A DNA stretch of 64,000 nt from Narthecium ossifragum (taxonomy: Eukaryota; Streptophyta; Magnoliopsida; Dioscoreales; Nartheciaceae). Shown here one piece after another: positions 21,637 to 33,200 of the stretch (positions within the stretch are counted from its first letter, which is position 1; each line of letters begins with the position of its first letter). Made by a program: the position numbers and the translations under genes. The stretch covers positions 8,426,839 through 8,490,838 of the forward strand of contig OY986966.1 in assembly GCA_963920575.1 (NCBI GenBank), read 5' to 3'. The notes under the pieces were generated by a model that was given only the letters and a program-made list of their open reading frames with translations, was not told the DNA's origin and did not search any database.

Positions 21637-22326
21637 GGATTTTTTTGCCAAAATGGACCTCCAGTGTCCAGATTTGGAACATTGAGACCCTCCTTGGTGA
21701 TTCTTTGCAACAAAGGACCCCAAACTTTAGAATTTCTGATTTTACCCCTCCCCTCCCATGTCATGGATGGCCATGCCATACATGCATCTTGTATCCCGTT
21801 TCTCCACATCATTGCTGCATTTAATGCATCAGGATTTTGCATTAAAAAAAAACCCCCTCCCGTCGCATTTAATGCGACGTGATGTATCTTCTTCCCCAAC
21901 CCTCTTCTTCCCTCCCGCCGGGCATGGTTCCTCCCGCCATCTTCTCTTCTCCCTCTCCACTCTTCTCCCGCCGGACGAGAGCGGAGAAGAGTGGAGAGGG
22001 AGAAGAGAAGAGGAGGTAGTGGAGAGGGAGAAGAGAAGATGGCGGGAGGAGCCATGCTCGGCGGGAGGGAGGAAGAGGGTTGGGGAAGAAGACACATCCC
22101 GAGGAGGGGTTTTTTTTTTTTAATGCAAAGTCCTTATGCATTAAATGCATTAATGATGAGGAGAAAAGGGATACAGGATGCATGTATGGCATGGCCATCC
22201 ATGGCATGGAAGGAGAGGGGTAAAATCGGAAATTCTAAGGTTTGGGGTCCTCTGTTGCAAAGAATCATCGAGGGGGGTCTCAATGTGCCAAATCTGAACA
22301 CTGGAGTCCATTTTGACAAAAAATTC
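21637..22326. mobile_element. Foldback (long inverted repeat) element
   Basis: The whole 690 bp is a near palindrome. The left arm (from GGATTTTTTTGCCAAAATGG) is matched by the right arm inverted (GAATTTTTTGTCAAAATGG) through CATGGATGGCCATGCCATAC, GCATTTAATGCA and GCGGGAGGAGCC, almost to a centre near 21980. Flanked by a perfect 9-bp TSD CAAAACATG (21628-21636 and 22327-22335), suggesting a Mutator-type foldback. No coding capacity; the ORFs on both strands are arms read twice. A transcript could form a hairpin with arms of over 300 bp. Confidence 0.88.
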
Positions 22327-22335
22327 CAAAACATG

Positions 22336-23540
22336 TGCTAACCAACTCGTATCTCATACAAGAGATCATTGTTGACTAATGATGGAAGCTTCCCAATTAA
22401 AGTTCACACATAATTAAGTTATTTTTCTCAGATGCTACTTCAAGGCGTGACGAAGATGTGAGGTGGCCTATTAGTCGATCCATTGATTCATTGTTGTGTG
22501 TATTCTTAATTATTTAACCTTCCCAATGTTGACATTTGTTGCTGTTTTTCCATGGTTTTTTTATTATTCTCACATGTAGATCACAATTAAGCCAAATTAA
22601 AACTTTTCAAAAGCCCTCAACCTAGACCTTCATGTTGACCTCTGGAAGGAATTGTTGACCGTTAATTGTCATGACTTGTTATTCACACCAGCAGCTCAAT
22701 CCTAGAACAACAACTTTGACATGGTGGTATCCAATGGTCCCTCACAGAAGGTTCCAAGATTTAATTTCCGGACTGACAATTTTGGAAAATAAAAGGTATA
22801 TGGCAAAAGTTCAAAAAATACATAGATATACTCATTATAAAAAAACAATCTCTCTCTTTTCGGGAGGATTTCTGATATTGGCAGCAATTTAAAGAGTCGT
22901 GATATCTAGTAGCTTCTCGGAGTTTTATGATATTGACCTTAAATATTAATTTAGGAGTCATGCACATGATGTAGAGATTCAGAATACGGCCATTTGACCC
23001 CTTGCGTATAGGCTCTGATTTTATTCAAAATATGTTATTAACTTTAGTCTTTAGCTTTTCGCACAATTGGCGATCTATCACGACAGCTAACCAACACCGT
23101 TGTACAACTTGGTAGTAGTAGACATTTTCTTGTGTATCAAGTACAGCATCCGAACTCAATGATTACTTAGTGATATGCGTCACATCAATGGGGTGTGAAT
23201 TTTTCACATCCTCCACGTGTCTAGTCATGATTGGGTGGCCATAGGAGCCATCCAAAACCCTAATCAAAACTATGGTTCAGAGTTTCGGCCCATCCCGATA
23301 CGGAACTCTGAAACCATCGGGTTTTGGCATCTACTAATTTCAAAATAAGGGCTTCAAATCACCGAAACAAAACCCGAAACCGCCGAAACTTATCGGATTA
23401 TTTGTGCAGACCTAATCCGAAACTTCGAACGTTACTCTCAAAACACCACCCCTCTCTCCATTAGAATCACAATTGCTTTGGGCCATGTGGAGGGTTTTGT
23501 CACACCTCCCAACGTGACAACGTGACGCAGATCATTTTCC
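22336..23540. other. Intergenic DNA upstream of the ZAT-like gene
   Basis: No supported gene. A CCGAAAC/GAAACC-rich stretch lies at about 23280-23420. The right side becomes the distal promoter of the zinc-finger gene. Confidence 0.5.
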
Positions 23541-23557
23541 TTGACTTAAACCACGTG
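23541..23557 (+). promoter_or_regulatory. W-box next to a G-box upstream of the zinc-finger gene
   Basis: TTGACT (23541-23546), a WRKY-type W-box core, is followed by CACGTG (23552-23557), the palindromic G-box for bZIP/bHLH factors. They lie about 320 bp upstream of the TATA box. This pairing is common in stress-inducible plant promoters; the function here is inferred. Confidence 0.4.
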
Positions 23558-23878
23558 TTCCACCCACCAACTGTAAACACTTGTTCATCCGGTCTTCTTT
23601 CTCTCGCTATCCAAGCTCTTACTTTTAGAAGCTTCCTTTCTTGTGCTGACTTGATCTTGCTCTCCTTTTCATAGTTTTCAAACCTTGGCTAGCTTACCAG
23701 TTACCTCCTTGTTCATACCTATAAAGGGCAGTATTCGTTGGCGTGCGCCTTGCCCCTCACTCAATGCCTCATCCTTACGTAAGTACACACTAAGCAACAC
23801 GTTTCGTGTCCATTTTGGTATTTTCCTCATCCCTCTAGAAAAGGTTATCCTAGACCTTTAGCTTGAACAAATTAAGCT

Positions 23879-23886
23879 TATAAATA
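23879..23886 (+). promoter_or_regulatory. TATA box of the ZAT-like gene
   Basis: TATAAATA, 124 bp before the ATG at 24010 (measured from its end), leaving a leader of roughly 90-100 nt. Confidence 0.65.
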
Positions 23887-24009
23887 GACAACCTAGCTTA
23901 TATAGTTTAGTTAAACACCCTACCTTCGATTCCATACTTGCTTCAAGAATCTAAGAAATTAAAAGCTTTGATTCGTTTCTTATAGTGATCATCTCTTCTT
24001 TGAAGACAT

Positions 24010-24510
24010 ATGAAGAGGTATAGAGATGTGGAGAGCATGGACATGGTTCGTGTGCTGATGATGCTCTCTCATGGCGCAGGCGGCGAATATGAGAGGTCGA
24101 CCTCGACCTCGACGTCGTCGCCGGGCCGGGTATTTGAGTGCAAGACGTGCAACCGCCAATTCCAGTCGTTTCAAGCGCTGGGCGGCCACCGGGCCAGCCA
24201 CAAGAAGCTGCGGATTACCGGCGAGAGCCAGCCGCTGGCGAAGCAGCCGAGGGTGCACGAGTGCGGCGTCTGCGGGCTGGAGTTTGCCATCGGCCAGGCT
24301 CTTGGGGGGCACATGAGGCGCCACCGGGCTGCCGCCACGGAAGGTTTCGCGCATGGCATCCTAGAGAAGAAGTCCGGCGATCATGAGAAGGCTTTGAGCT
24401 TGGATTTGAACTTGGCGCCGCCGCCGTCCGGAGTCGGTACGGAGCGCAGGATAATGGTTTTCGGCATCGATCTTGTAGAGAATACACCCATGGTGGATTG
24501 TTTCCATTAA
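24010..24510 (+). CDS. ZAT-like C2H2 zinc-finger transcriptional repressor with EAR motif
   Basis: 166 residues, no intron. Two plant-type zinc fingers: residues 42-64 (C44, C47, H60, H64) and 83-105 (C85, C88, H101, H105), both with the plant-specific QALGGH helix. A DLN-type EAR repression motif, LDLNLAPP, lies at 131-138. A short hydrophobic block near the N-terminus (VRVLMMLS, 13-20) is where the L-box-like element of this family sits. Size and order fit the ZAT11/ZAT12/ZAT18 group (C1-2i subclass): nuclear repressors induced by abiotic stress or defence signals. The first ATG of the frame is used; a TATA box and a nearby W-box/G-box support transcription. High GC in the coding part is typical of monocot single-exon genes. 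The exact orthologue is not assigned. The ORFs overlapping on other frames are shadows. Confidence 0.95.
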   Translation: MKRYRDVESMDMVRVLMMLSHGAGGEYERSTSTSTSSPGRVFECKTCNRQFQSFQALGGHRASHKKLRITGESQPLAKQPRVHECGVCGLEFAIGQALGGHMRRHRAAATEGFAHGILEKKSGDHEKALSLDLNLAPPPSGVGTERRIMVFGIDLVENTPMVDCFH

Positions 24511-24567
24511 TACATTCACCATGAAATATTTGATCATTGTAGAATACACCATGTATTACAATAAGCA

Positions 24568-24844
24568 TTAATAATTATTGATGCTCATTGTGGCCATCAT
24601 TTTCAGTGATGTTCCATATTTTCAGAACAAATTATACGACAAAAATCACCAGGTTCTATTACAATTAAGTATAGTACCACGATGCCAGATATTCGTATTA
24701 TGATTACCACAAATCATCGAACACCGGTACAAGTCTCTTTTACTTATGTACGATTCCGTTAGTAGTTAATATTAATAATTGTTGATGCTCACTACGCATA
24801 CCATTGTCGGTGATGTTCCATATTTTCAGAACAAATTATACGAA
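24568..24844 (+). repeat. Direct repeat downstream of the zinc-finger gene
   Basis: Two copies of about 75 bp (24568-24641 and 24771-24844), 203 bp apart. They share ATTAATAATT, TTGATGCTCA and GTGATGTTCCATATTTTCAG followed by AACAAATTATACGA. The DNA between them carries no gene. Confidence 0.8.
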
Positions 24845-24922
24845 AAAACATAATTTCGTGCCAGCACGAACGCCTACATGATATCGTAGTCAACAGTCGT
24901 GTCAATATCCGAATTTGAACAA

Positions 24923-26445
24923 GGCTCAATTATGTTTTTGGTACATGTAAAATTTTGGATATACCACTTTAATATCTATAGTTTTATAATTACGTTTTTA
25001 ATACATATATTTAATGTATATAACATATTTAGTACCTACCGTTAGACGTCGTTACCCATACTTGATGGCAATCCACTCGTGATATCATCGATGAGCGGTT
25101 TTCAGTCAATTTTGACTAGTTTTTCAGTCAATTTTGACTGATCACCTCATCTTCCTCACTTCTCTCTCTCCTCCCTCTCTCTTCCGTGCTCTCTCCGCAT
25201 CGATGATGACGACAACGCGCCCGCGGTGGAGCAGTTGCTTCAGGAGGCAGAGGACGACTTCCTCCTCCCTCTCCGCATCGATGCCCACACCACTTCTCTC
25301 TCCTCCACCTTGGATCCTGACCTGGCCCACCGTTTCCAAGCACTCAAGTCGCCTCCCGACCTTGCTGTGTCATCCTCCTCCAAGTCGTCATCGGTCGCTG
25401 ACAAAGGATCTCAGCCGTCCAATCTAGCGGTGCCGAGTGCTGGAGCTCGCGATGATGATGATGATGCCGCATGTGATGATCATAACGGGGTTTCTAAAAA
25501 GGAGGTGGACAAGCTGATGCAATGGGTGATGGATGCGGCTCACCTCGATGCTTCTAAAGGCGGTAGCGAGAAAGACGACGACGATGAAGATAGCGACGAT
25601 GGTGCTTCCGATGACGATGACGACAATGAGGATGGGGAGAAGAAGGCGAAGGAGGATAAGGCCTAGCGAGCATGAGCGTCTGGATAAGTGGACCAGCGGC
25701 GACCACCGCCTCTACCAGCCTCCCTCTCTCAGGCAGGCCCCTCCTCAACACCGCCGCCTCCACCTCCGCCTCCAACGCTACCTTCTTCGTAGACAACACG
25801 ACATTATTACTATCCCCCTCCTCCGACGAGCTCCTCGCTGCCGCCGCCGGACTGCACACCCAGCCTTCTTCTCTGATTGGGCGAGGAAGAGAAGGGGATG
25901 GCATGCCTCATCTCGCTCACGAGTGGCGGCGTCAAGGAGCTGGGGGGAGGTGAAGGGCATGGGCCTTCGCGCCGCAGCGTGCATCGATTCCAGCTCCAAC
26001 ACCACGCACAACAGCGCATGCCGCAGCTCCCCTTCTTGTGCACTCATTTGCTTATAGCACCATCCCTACTTCAAAAAAAGATACAGTAGAGAACAGATGA
26101 TTACCTCTCTTTGTCGGAGGGAATCCCACGACGGGAGGAGATTGCCGTGGTGGATCCAGCCACGATAGGCCTCGCTGGTGGTGCCATTGTTGTGGTCGTG
26201 TGCGATCACCTCCTCCTCCATCTGGGCAGCCTCGTCCACGTCTTCCTATTTGGTTGCCGAGCGCCTGGTGCGACGAGAACCAAGTCACGTGGATTTATTT
26301 GTCGTTTGAAAAAATGACGTCGTTAGACGGTCGGACCAAAACGAAGCGGTTTTAATAGTATAGATACTAAAAATGAAATTATAAAACTAGAGGTACTAAA
26401 GTGGTACATCCAAAATTTTACATGCACTAAAAGCGTAATTTAGCC
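24923..26445. mobile_element. Second Pack-MULE, with GC-rich captured sequence
   Basis: TIRs of about 95 bp (GGCTCAATTATGTTTTTGG and, inverted, GGCTAAATTACGCTTTTAG) share CATGTAAAATTTTGGAT and TAGTTTTATAATT. 9-bp TSD TTTGAACAA (24914-24922) / TTTGAATAA (26446-26454), one mismatch. The interior (about 25140-26290) is GC-rich and coding-like, unlike the AT-rich ends, which is typical of captured host gene fragments. No transposase. Confidence 0.87.
25226..25666 (+). pseudogene. Captured gene fragment encoding an acidic protein
   Basis: 146 codons, starting MEQLLQEAEDDFLLPLRI. The middle contains TLDPDLAHRFQALKSPP and KEVDKLMQWVMDAAHLDAS, which look like conserved protein segments. The C-terminal third is an Asp/Glu run ending KKAKEDKA. 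The composition suggests a nuclear or regulatory protein piece, but I cannot name the parent with confidence. The frame is intact. The ATG is inside the captured DNA; upstream in-frame sequence could extend it. Other open frames in 25670-26290 are less convincing. Confidence 0.5.
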
Positions 26446-26454
26446 TTTGAATAA

Positions 26455-26700
26455 AATATCTTTGGCAATAAGCAATACAGGACTAATATCTTTACCACTT
26501 TTTCAGCTTCCTTGGTGAACAAGTCACTCCTTATTGACGAGTAATGCTGAATTCATCCCTCTTAAATGTACACGTTTAGCAAATGCCAATGACCTGGTTC
26601 CACGGTATTAAGTGGGATGAACCAGTAGTCTACAAAAATCATATCACCTTGCCCCTCCCATAGATACCGGAGGTTGTCAAAGAATGTGCTATCATTTCTC
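26455..26700. other. Short intergenic tract
   Basis: Nothing recognised between the Pack-MULE and the open frame next to the assembly gap. Confidence 0.4.
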
Positions 26701-27009
26701 TTAACATGACAAAGCTTTTATATGACATACCTTATCATGTACAATGTTCTCATCTGCATGGGCTTTCTCTCCCACCAACCCTTCGGCAATGATTACGGAC
26801 TCAGCTTTTCTTTTTCCCTTTGCTTTCCCTCTTCCCACGTACAATGCCCTCAGTTCTGCAAGCTTGCCCCTCAGCCGGTCATTCTCCAACAACTCGCTGC
26901 CAGCTGAATAGACTCTGGACCCCGCTATCTCATTCTCCTCCATGTCATTCTCCACTATTTTGTCATGAAGAGTCAAATAACATGTAGCATAAGAACATAA
27001 GCTATCGTA
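26701..27009 (-). CDS. Unrecognised open frame abutting the assembly gap (partial)
   Basis: The minus-strand frame enters from the N run and stops near 26701. It encodes about 102 residues, mostly charged, with ENDMEENEIAGSRVYSAG, ELLENDRLRGKLAELRAL and GRGKAKGKRKAES. The middle could form a short coiled coil, followed by a basic patch. It is not the expected C-terminus of the adjacent aspartyl-tRNA synthetase. It may be the end of another gene or of a transposon inserted in the missing region. No family recognised. Confidence 0.35.
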   Translation of the reverse strand, partial: YDSLCSYATCYLTLHDKIVENDMEENEIAGSRVYSAGSELLENDRLRGKLAELRALYVGRGKAKGKRKAESVIIAEGLVGEKAHADENIVHDKVCHIKALSC

Positions 27010-27209
27010 NNNNNNNNNNNNNNNNNNNNNNNNNNNNNNNNNNNNNNNNNNNNNNNNNNNNNNNNNNNNNNNNNNNNNNNNNNNNNNNNNNNNNNNNNNN
27101 NNNNNNNNNNNNNNNNNNNNNNNNNNNNNNNNNNNNNNNNNNNNNNNNNNNNNNNNNNNNNNNNNNNNNNNNNNNNNNNNNNNNNNNNNNNNNNNNNNNN
27201 NNNNNNNNN
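27010..27209. other. Assembly gap (200 N)
   Basis: Exactly 200 N, a size commonly used as placeholder, so the true distance is unknown. It hides the 3' end of the aspartyl-tRNA synthetase gene. Confidence 0.99.
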
Positions 27210-30200
27210 TGGTGAGAGCACACTGGGCAGTTGTTGTCTTTGGGAATGCTATGACATCTCTAATGGAACTAGCACCTGCAAGAAGCATCACAAGACGATC
27301 CAACCCATATGCAATCCCACCTGCAAAATATTGGAAAAAGATATGGTCATTGTTTAGTGCAAACTACTATGATCACCGGTATGCACATGGACCTTCTGAA
27401 AGCTCTTAAACAGTCTGAATCGAATGAAATATTGCATACCATGTGGAGGAGCCCCCATGTCTAGAGATTCCAAAAGATATCCGAACTTTTCTTCAGCCTG
27501 CGATTAACGACGTCCATCACTAAGAAAACAAGAATAGGCACTAAACTGCACTAACATAAGGACTAGCAAACTACAAGATTGAGGGATATCTGTTCTGTAC
27601 CACCAAAAGAACATATTAGGAATGGAAAATGCATTGCTGTTATTAATAAAAACTGTATTTCAACGTATGCTACATAATGCAGAATCATACACTTGTACAA
27701 TTAGACGACAATTTTCTTTTGTCCTCCCAATTGGCAAATTATTAGGAAGGAGCCATAACATAGATTGCTTGCAAATTTTCTGAACCTAAACAACTATGGT
27801 TGTAAAACATCCATTTTAACAAATCAATACTTTTGATCCTAAATAAATTCACCAAAGCAATAAATACATCATTTTAATGACCATGGTGCTCAACATCCAT
27901 TTTGGTTTTGATAAAGGCGTACCCAAGAAGATCTTGGGGGAATTACTCCATAGATATCAAGTATCGTACAACTATGTGCAATCACAGAAACCAGTATTGC
28001 GATTTAAATAACTAAAACCAACACATTAATGCTTTACCTGAACAGAAGAGATACCAACAATATTCAGGACCTTTTCTTGGAAATCACGCTTATAAATTCT
28101 CAAACTCCCCCCGCCAATCTGATGGGCAATGGAAATGTTTTTAAAGCCACAAAAAGTATTAAAAGGGCAAGCCCTTGCAAAGCCAGAGCAAAAAAAGGAA
28201 ATAAACACACTACATATCAGAATTTGTTACTTTACCTCCTTAACTCATCCAATTCAAGCTCATAAGTTTTAATTTTCCACAAATGCACAATTTTGGAAAG
28301 GTTCAAATATCACAAAACGCCAAATGAGAGATGTATAAAACATTGAATTAAAAAGGTTGCCCAGTGTAAACCGCCACTGAACCCTCAATTCTTATCCGCA
28401 TAACTGCCCCACCTCATTCTCCATACATACACAGCATTCCAGTCAGTGATTTCCGTAAGGCATTTACAGTGTCTTGAATTCTCCACTCTCAGTTGCAGTA
28501 AACTGTCAAACCAATTTCTTCAGCTTGTTCCGTTCCACTCTTCCACAATGAGTTTATTCTCATTTCATCTCTCCAAGGCAAAACACTGCCTCTAGTTCTG
28601 CTAGCAACCCAAAGGGCATCAACAAGCCAAACATGTGACGTCATATGTATAAACCGTTCAGTGTTGGAAAGCATATCACACATCTACTCATAAGCAAAAT
28701 AGAAACCTATAGAATAAAATAAAAACTTATAGAATAAAATAAAAACTTGATGAAAGAAAATGTCCAAAACCTCGTCTGCGACCCAAGCATATGTTCTATC
28801 TTAAAAAGTACATCCTACGTAGGGCGAATGACACAAAACTAGAAAATAGCAACTGTTATCAGGAATAAAGCTAAACTAAATAAAGACAATCAAAGATAGA
28901 GGGAACACAAGAGCTACCTCAACTCCATTGTACACCATGTCATAGGCCAAAGCACGGGATGAAGAAAGATCGTCCATATCTTCCGCATTCGGTGCAGTAA
29001 ATGGGTGGTGGAGGGCCTGCAGGAATGAGCAATAAGCTTTATAGCAACACACACACAAAAAGAATTCAACATATCAAGTAACCTTCCTGCCTAAGCGGAC
29101 AATTGCATAAAATTCCATATAAGTGATAGGTGAGTACATTTTGTCTTCTGAAAGAGGCAAAGAATTAAACTCAGGTAGCTGATTCTTGTTTGATGATCTC
29201 TTTCATAGCAAACTATAAATAAAAGTTTCCACTAGCAGAAACGTCCCTACAAAAAGCACATCGACAACAAAGTGCTAGTAGCTGAAGATTATATCTAGGA
29301 CATGGATTCTATAACGATCCCTTCCTAAAAGACCTAGAATGATTTCATTTTAAGTGAAAGATAGTAGTTACAAACTGATAGTCATGCTGCCTTTTTTTCC
29401 CTAATATCTCAGTGAGGGATTCACTAAGGACGGATTTGGCGATGATGCGGATTTCGAATCCAGTATCCATGGGAGCGGATTCCGAAAAAAGTGTCCGCTC
29501 GAGAAGAGCGGACGCTAAAAACGGAAACCGGCCCTATGCGGATTCCGTTTTTTCGGATCCGCCCTTTCCACTAAACAACGGATCCGCTGAATCCGGAATC
29601 CACACATTCTCCCATCTAACGGATTCGCCCAATAGATGTACATCCAAACACGCCCTAACTAGACCAAATATACCAATACAACAGGAAACCTGATTGTGGC
29701 CTTACATATAGTTAACACGGCACATGCAAAATGCTACTTTCAATCGTAGATAGTTTTAAGCTGAATTGACAAACACAAGTCTCACCAAAACAAATGATTT
29801 ACTTAAGGGTGCCGAGATGTCACTTAAAAAGCCAAATTCGAAAAAGTGCAACTATGACAATATCACTGAGTGCTCTAAGGGAAAGATACCCCTCTATCCA
29901 CATTCCGAGTGCACAGAAGAGCTACCTTCAGATGTGTGCAACTTTTTATATGATATGAGCATGCACATAAGGATCTAACAGGGTAACAGCACATGTCAAA
30001 TAAAAACTGCAGCAATACATGAACTGGTGTATCATGCCTTTCTATTTTGGAGGAATAAGCCTGGCATTTAATAGCAAAACCTTTCAAGTGCATGAAAGAA
30101 TAGCTCGAAAAGAGACTAACCTCAAACCTCTGTTCTGAATCATTCCACTCAAACATTGGGAAGTCCGTAATCCAAAGAATTGAATGTGATGACTGGCACC

Positions 30201-33200
30201 CCAGAGAGACACATACAAAGAAGATAAGTAAAATAATGAGGACTGAAATTTCAGCATAAAAATAAACAATGTAGAATCATACAATGAAATGGCATATACA
30301 AGAAAAGAAAAAATAAACAGGAAACAAAACATAGAAAATTGAGGAATGCACAGCATATTCAGTAATAGAATAGAAAATTTTGGTATTGCAAAAATATAAT
30401 TGGTTGTCGAAATAAGAGCACCCCTATCATAAGCTATATTTTTCTCTAGAGTTCAGTTTCTTATTATGTCTGTTAACGTAAGTCACATTGTACAAAAAGC
30501 TTGCATAAAAGTTGTATCTGTGGATATACTCTGATTACTTCTCGTAGCCAATGATATCCTGTATATAGCAGTCACCTCTTGACGACAAGGTATGCTAAAT
30601 AGGACCATTAAAAGTCTTTCTGATTCAACTCAATAGCAAAATAAAATATATAACAATACTGTAAGAGCCAATTTTAACACATTCGATCCTTCAAAAGAAG
30701 TTCACAAAAATGCAAAATTATCTTAAAAGTGTCAACCTACCTAAGTGTGGATTGTATTATTTTCTTACATTGTATGACAAGTTTTTTATCCTTTCAATTT
30801 ACAACAGATAAGAAAACAAATGACCCACGGCATTGCCCTTAGAAATTGGCATATCACGTCCAAGAAAGAGGGAATGAAGTTCTCCTGTTGTAGATATATA
30901 CCAATACATTAATTAATAACCATGCATATTAGATGGCAACTGAAAGAGTAAAAGGGAGTCTGTGAATTGCACAAAATCCCATATATGCTACTAACGAAAA
31001 TATAACACAATACCCAAGGATCATTTAACTTTAACACCAGAGGCTTTTTGTCTGCTCTAGACATTGATACCTATTAAACTATAGCAGTGTGAACAAGTGA
31101 ACTCACAATGACAATGCTTGTTAAAAGATCTAACATGCTCGAGCATATCAGAGAGATTTGATGAACATAGCATGTTACAGAATATTCTTTCGCTATTTGT
31201 GGGTATTTATACCACATAACCAGCAAACTGAAAATCTCTTTCCCTTTTCTATGGACAGGAGCATAAAGTGTAATTTAGACCACTTACATGATTAACCAAG
31301 CCCATTTCATTTGCAACAAATGTTCTGAGCCTTTCAAGAGTCTTGTTAACCACTTTGGGCTGGCCCACCGCAAAAAGAATAAGATCATCCACCTTTCCAG
31401 AACATATCTTGAGCAAATGCTCTCGGTTTGCAGGTTCTAGACTTGATGTCAGAGCAGAAATTCCTTCAAGCATTCCTATTTACAATCAAAGTATTATCTA
31501 ATGATGTGTTAGCATCTATCAAGCAGAGAAACAGGATCAAATTTGTAGGACAAAGGTCACATTTCCTTTACCATTATCCAACACTTTCACGAAAGGCAAA
31601 CCCTTTGCTCCAGCTTTTATTGCTTCATTGTAAATATCCCCCTTCTTAAGGGCTGTGTTTGAAAACTTTTGGGCACCTGAAGGCACACACAATGCTTTGA
31701 TGATACTGCCATTATTTAGGGCATCAGCAAAAACCTTGAAACTACAGCCTGAGAAAACATCAGTGACCTGCAGTTTCAATGAAAGAAGTTTCTGAAAAAG
31801 GGAAGATAGTATCTGCAGTGAAGAGGAGCAAAAGATTACACTAATAAAATGTAAGAGACCAAACAAGCTGTTACATTCAATATCAGTACGAACTTTTACT
31901 TTTGGGGTAAAACTAATCATAGAGTAGGAAATAAAAATGAGAGTTCTGTAGGTCCAGAATGTTAATGAATGAATAGAATGGAGACATCTCTAAAAGAAAA
32001 TTTATGATGCATTACTGAAAAGAAAATTCCTCACATAGGAAATAATGCGTCAGTGGATATTTAACATTATATTCTATATATGAGTTGATTCATGACAACT
32101 TGGTTTGTCTCCCAATATGCTAGAAGTAGAAAACTTAGCATGAAACATTTCATGATGATTAAGCCAATGCACATTCTAATCATTTATGAAGCAATCGAAT
32201 CACTTAGCAAGAGACTCACATCTTTCAATTCCAAACCGAAGCGAAGATCTGGCCTATCAGAACCATACCGACTCATTGCTTCAGCATATGTCAGCCTTGG
32301 AAAAGGATTTGGGAGTTGGACGTTGATTATCTCTTGAAAAACCTGACTATTGTAAATCATCCATTAGAACAGTCAGAAAAATCCGACAATGAAGGATATT
32401 TCAAATGAATGTGTTTTGCACTAAAAATGAGAAAGTACAAACATGTCTTATCAAGTCCTCATTTAGAGTCAGCATGTCCTCCATAGGTGTAAAAGCCAAT
32501 TCCATATCTAATTGAGTGAACTCGGGTTGTCTATCTGCTCGTAGGTCTTCATCTCGAAAACACCTGCATAAACAAAGAGGACAAAAGAAAACTATGGGCA
32601 AACCCGCAGAAGTACTAATTTCAATAAGCACCTACAGAGTTGCGTCAATGAGATTGGCTATCATATATGCACTCTAAAGTCCGACCGATTTAAAACCAAG
32701 GTCAGCCAAACCAAAAAAGGTATAGTTTAATAAATATCAGAGAGAGAATGAAGAGAAAAATCACCTAGCAACCTGGTAGTACTTCTCAAATCCTGACACC
32801 ATCAACATTTGCTTGAACAACTGAGGACTTTGAGGTAAAGCATAAAATGCTCCTGGCTTCAAAATCATATGCAAGAAGATAAGAATTGCCGCCACCGTCT
32901 CAGGCATCAACAAAAACTCAGCAAAAAGAGACATGCGTAAGGTTCTTCCATTAAAAAAATATTGTCATGATGCATAAAGCTCAAAAGGTTTCTTTTGGCA
33001 AATCAAGGTATAGACAGTTTTGGATGCTACGCAATAAAGAGTTAAGGAATTGTTAGCTCGTTGCTATGTGAATTTATTTTTCATAACCAATAGTACGACT
33101 ACAAGTTGTCATGAAAGAAATACCAGTTGTGAAAAAGAGTCGATCGCTTTTTGTTAAAAGTTCGATTTATATACCGAACTCGTGATCAAGGATTGCCGTG

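Noticed and set aside
21603..22341. Overlapping ORFs on both strands
   Set aside because: Artefact of the inverted-repeat structure of the foldback element.
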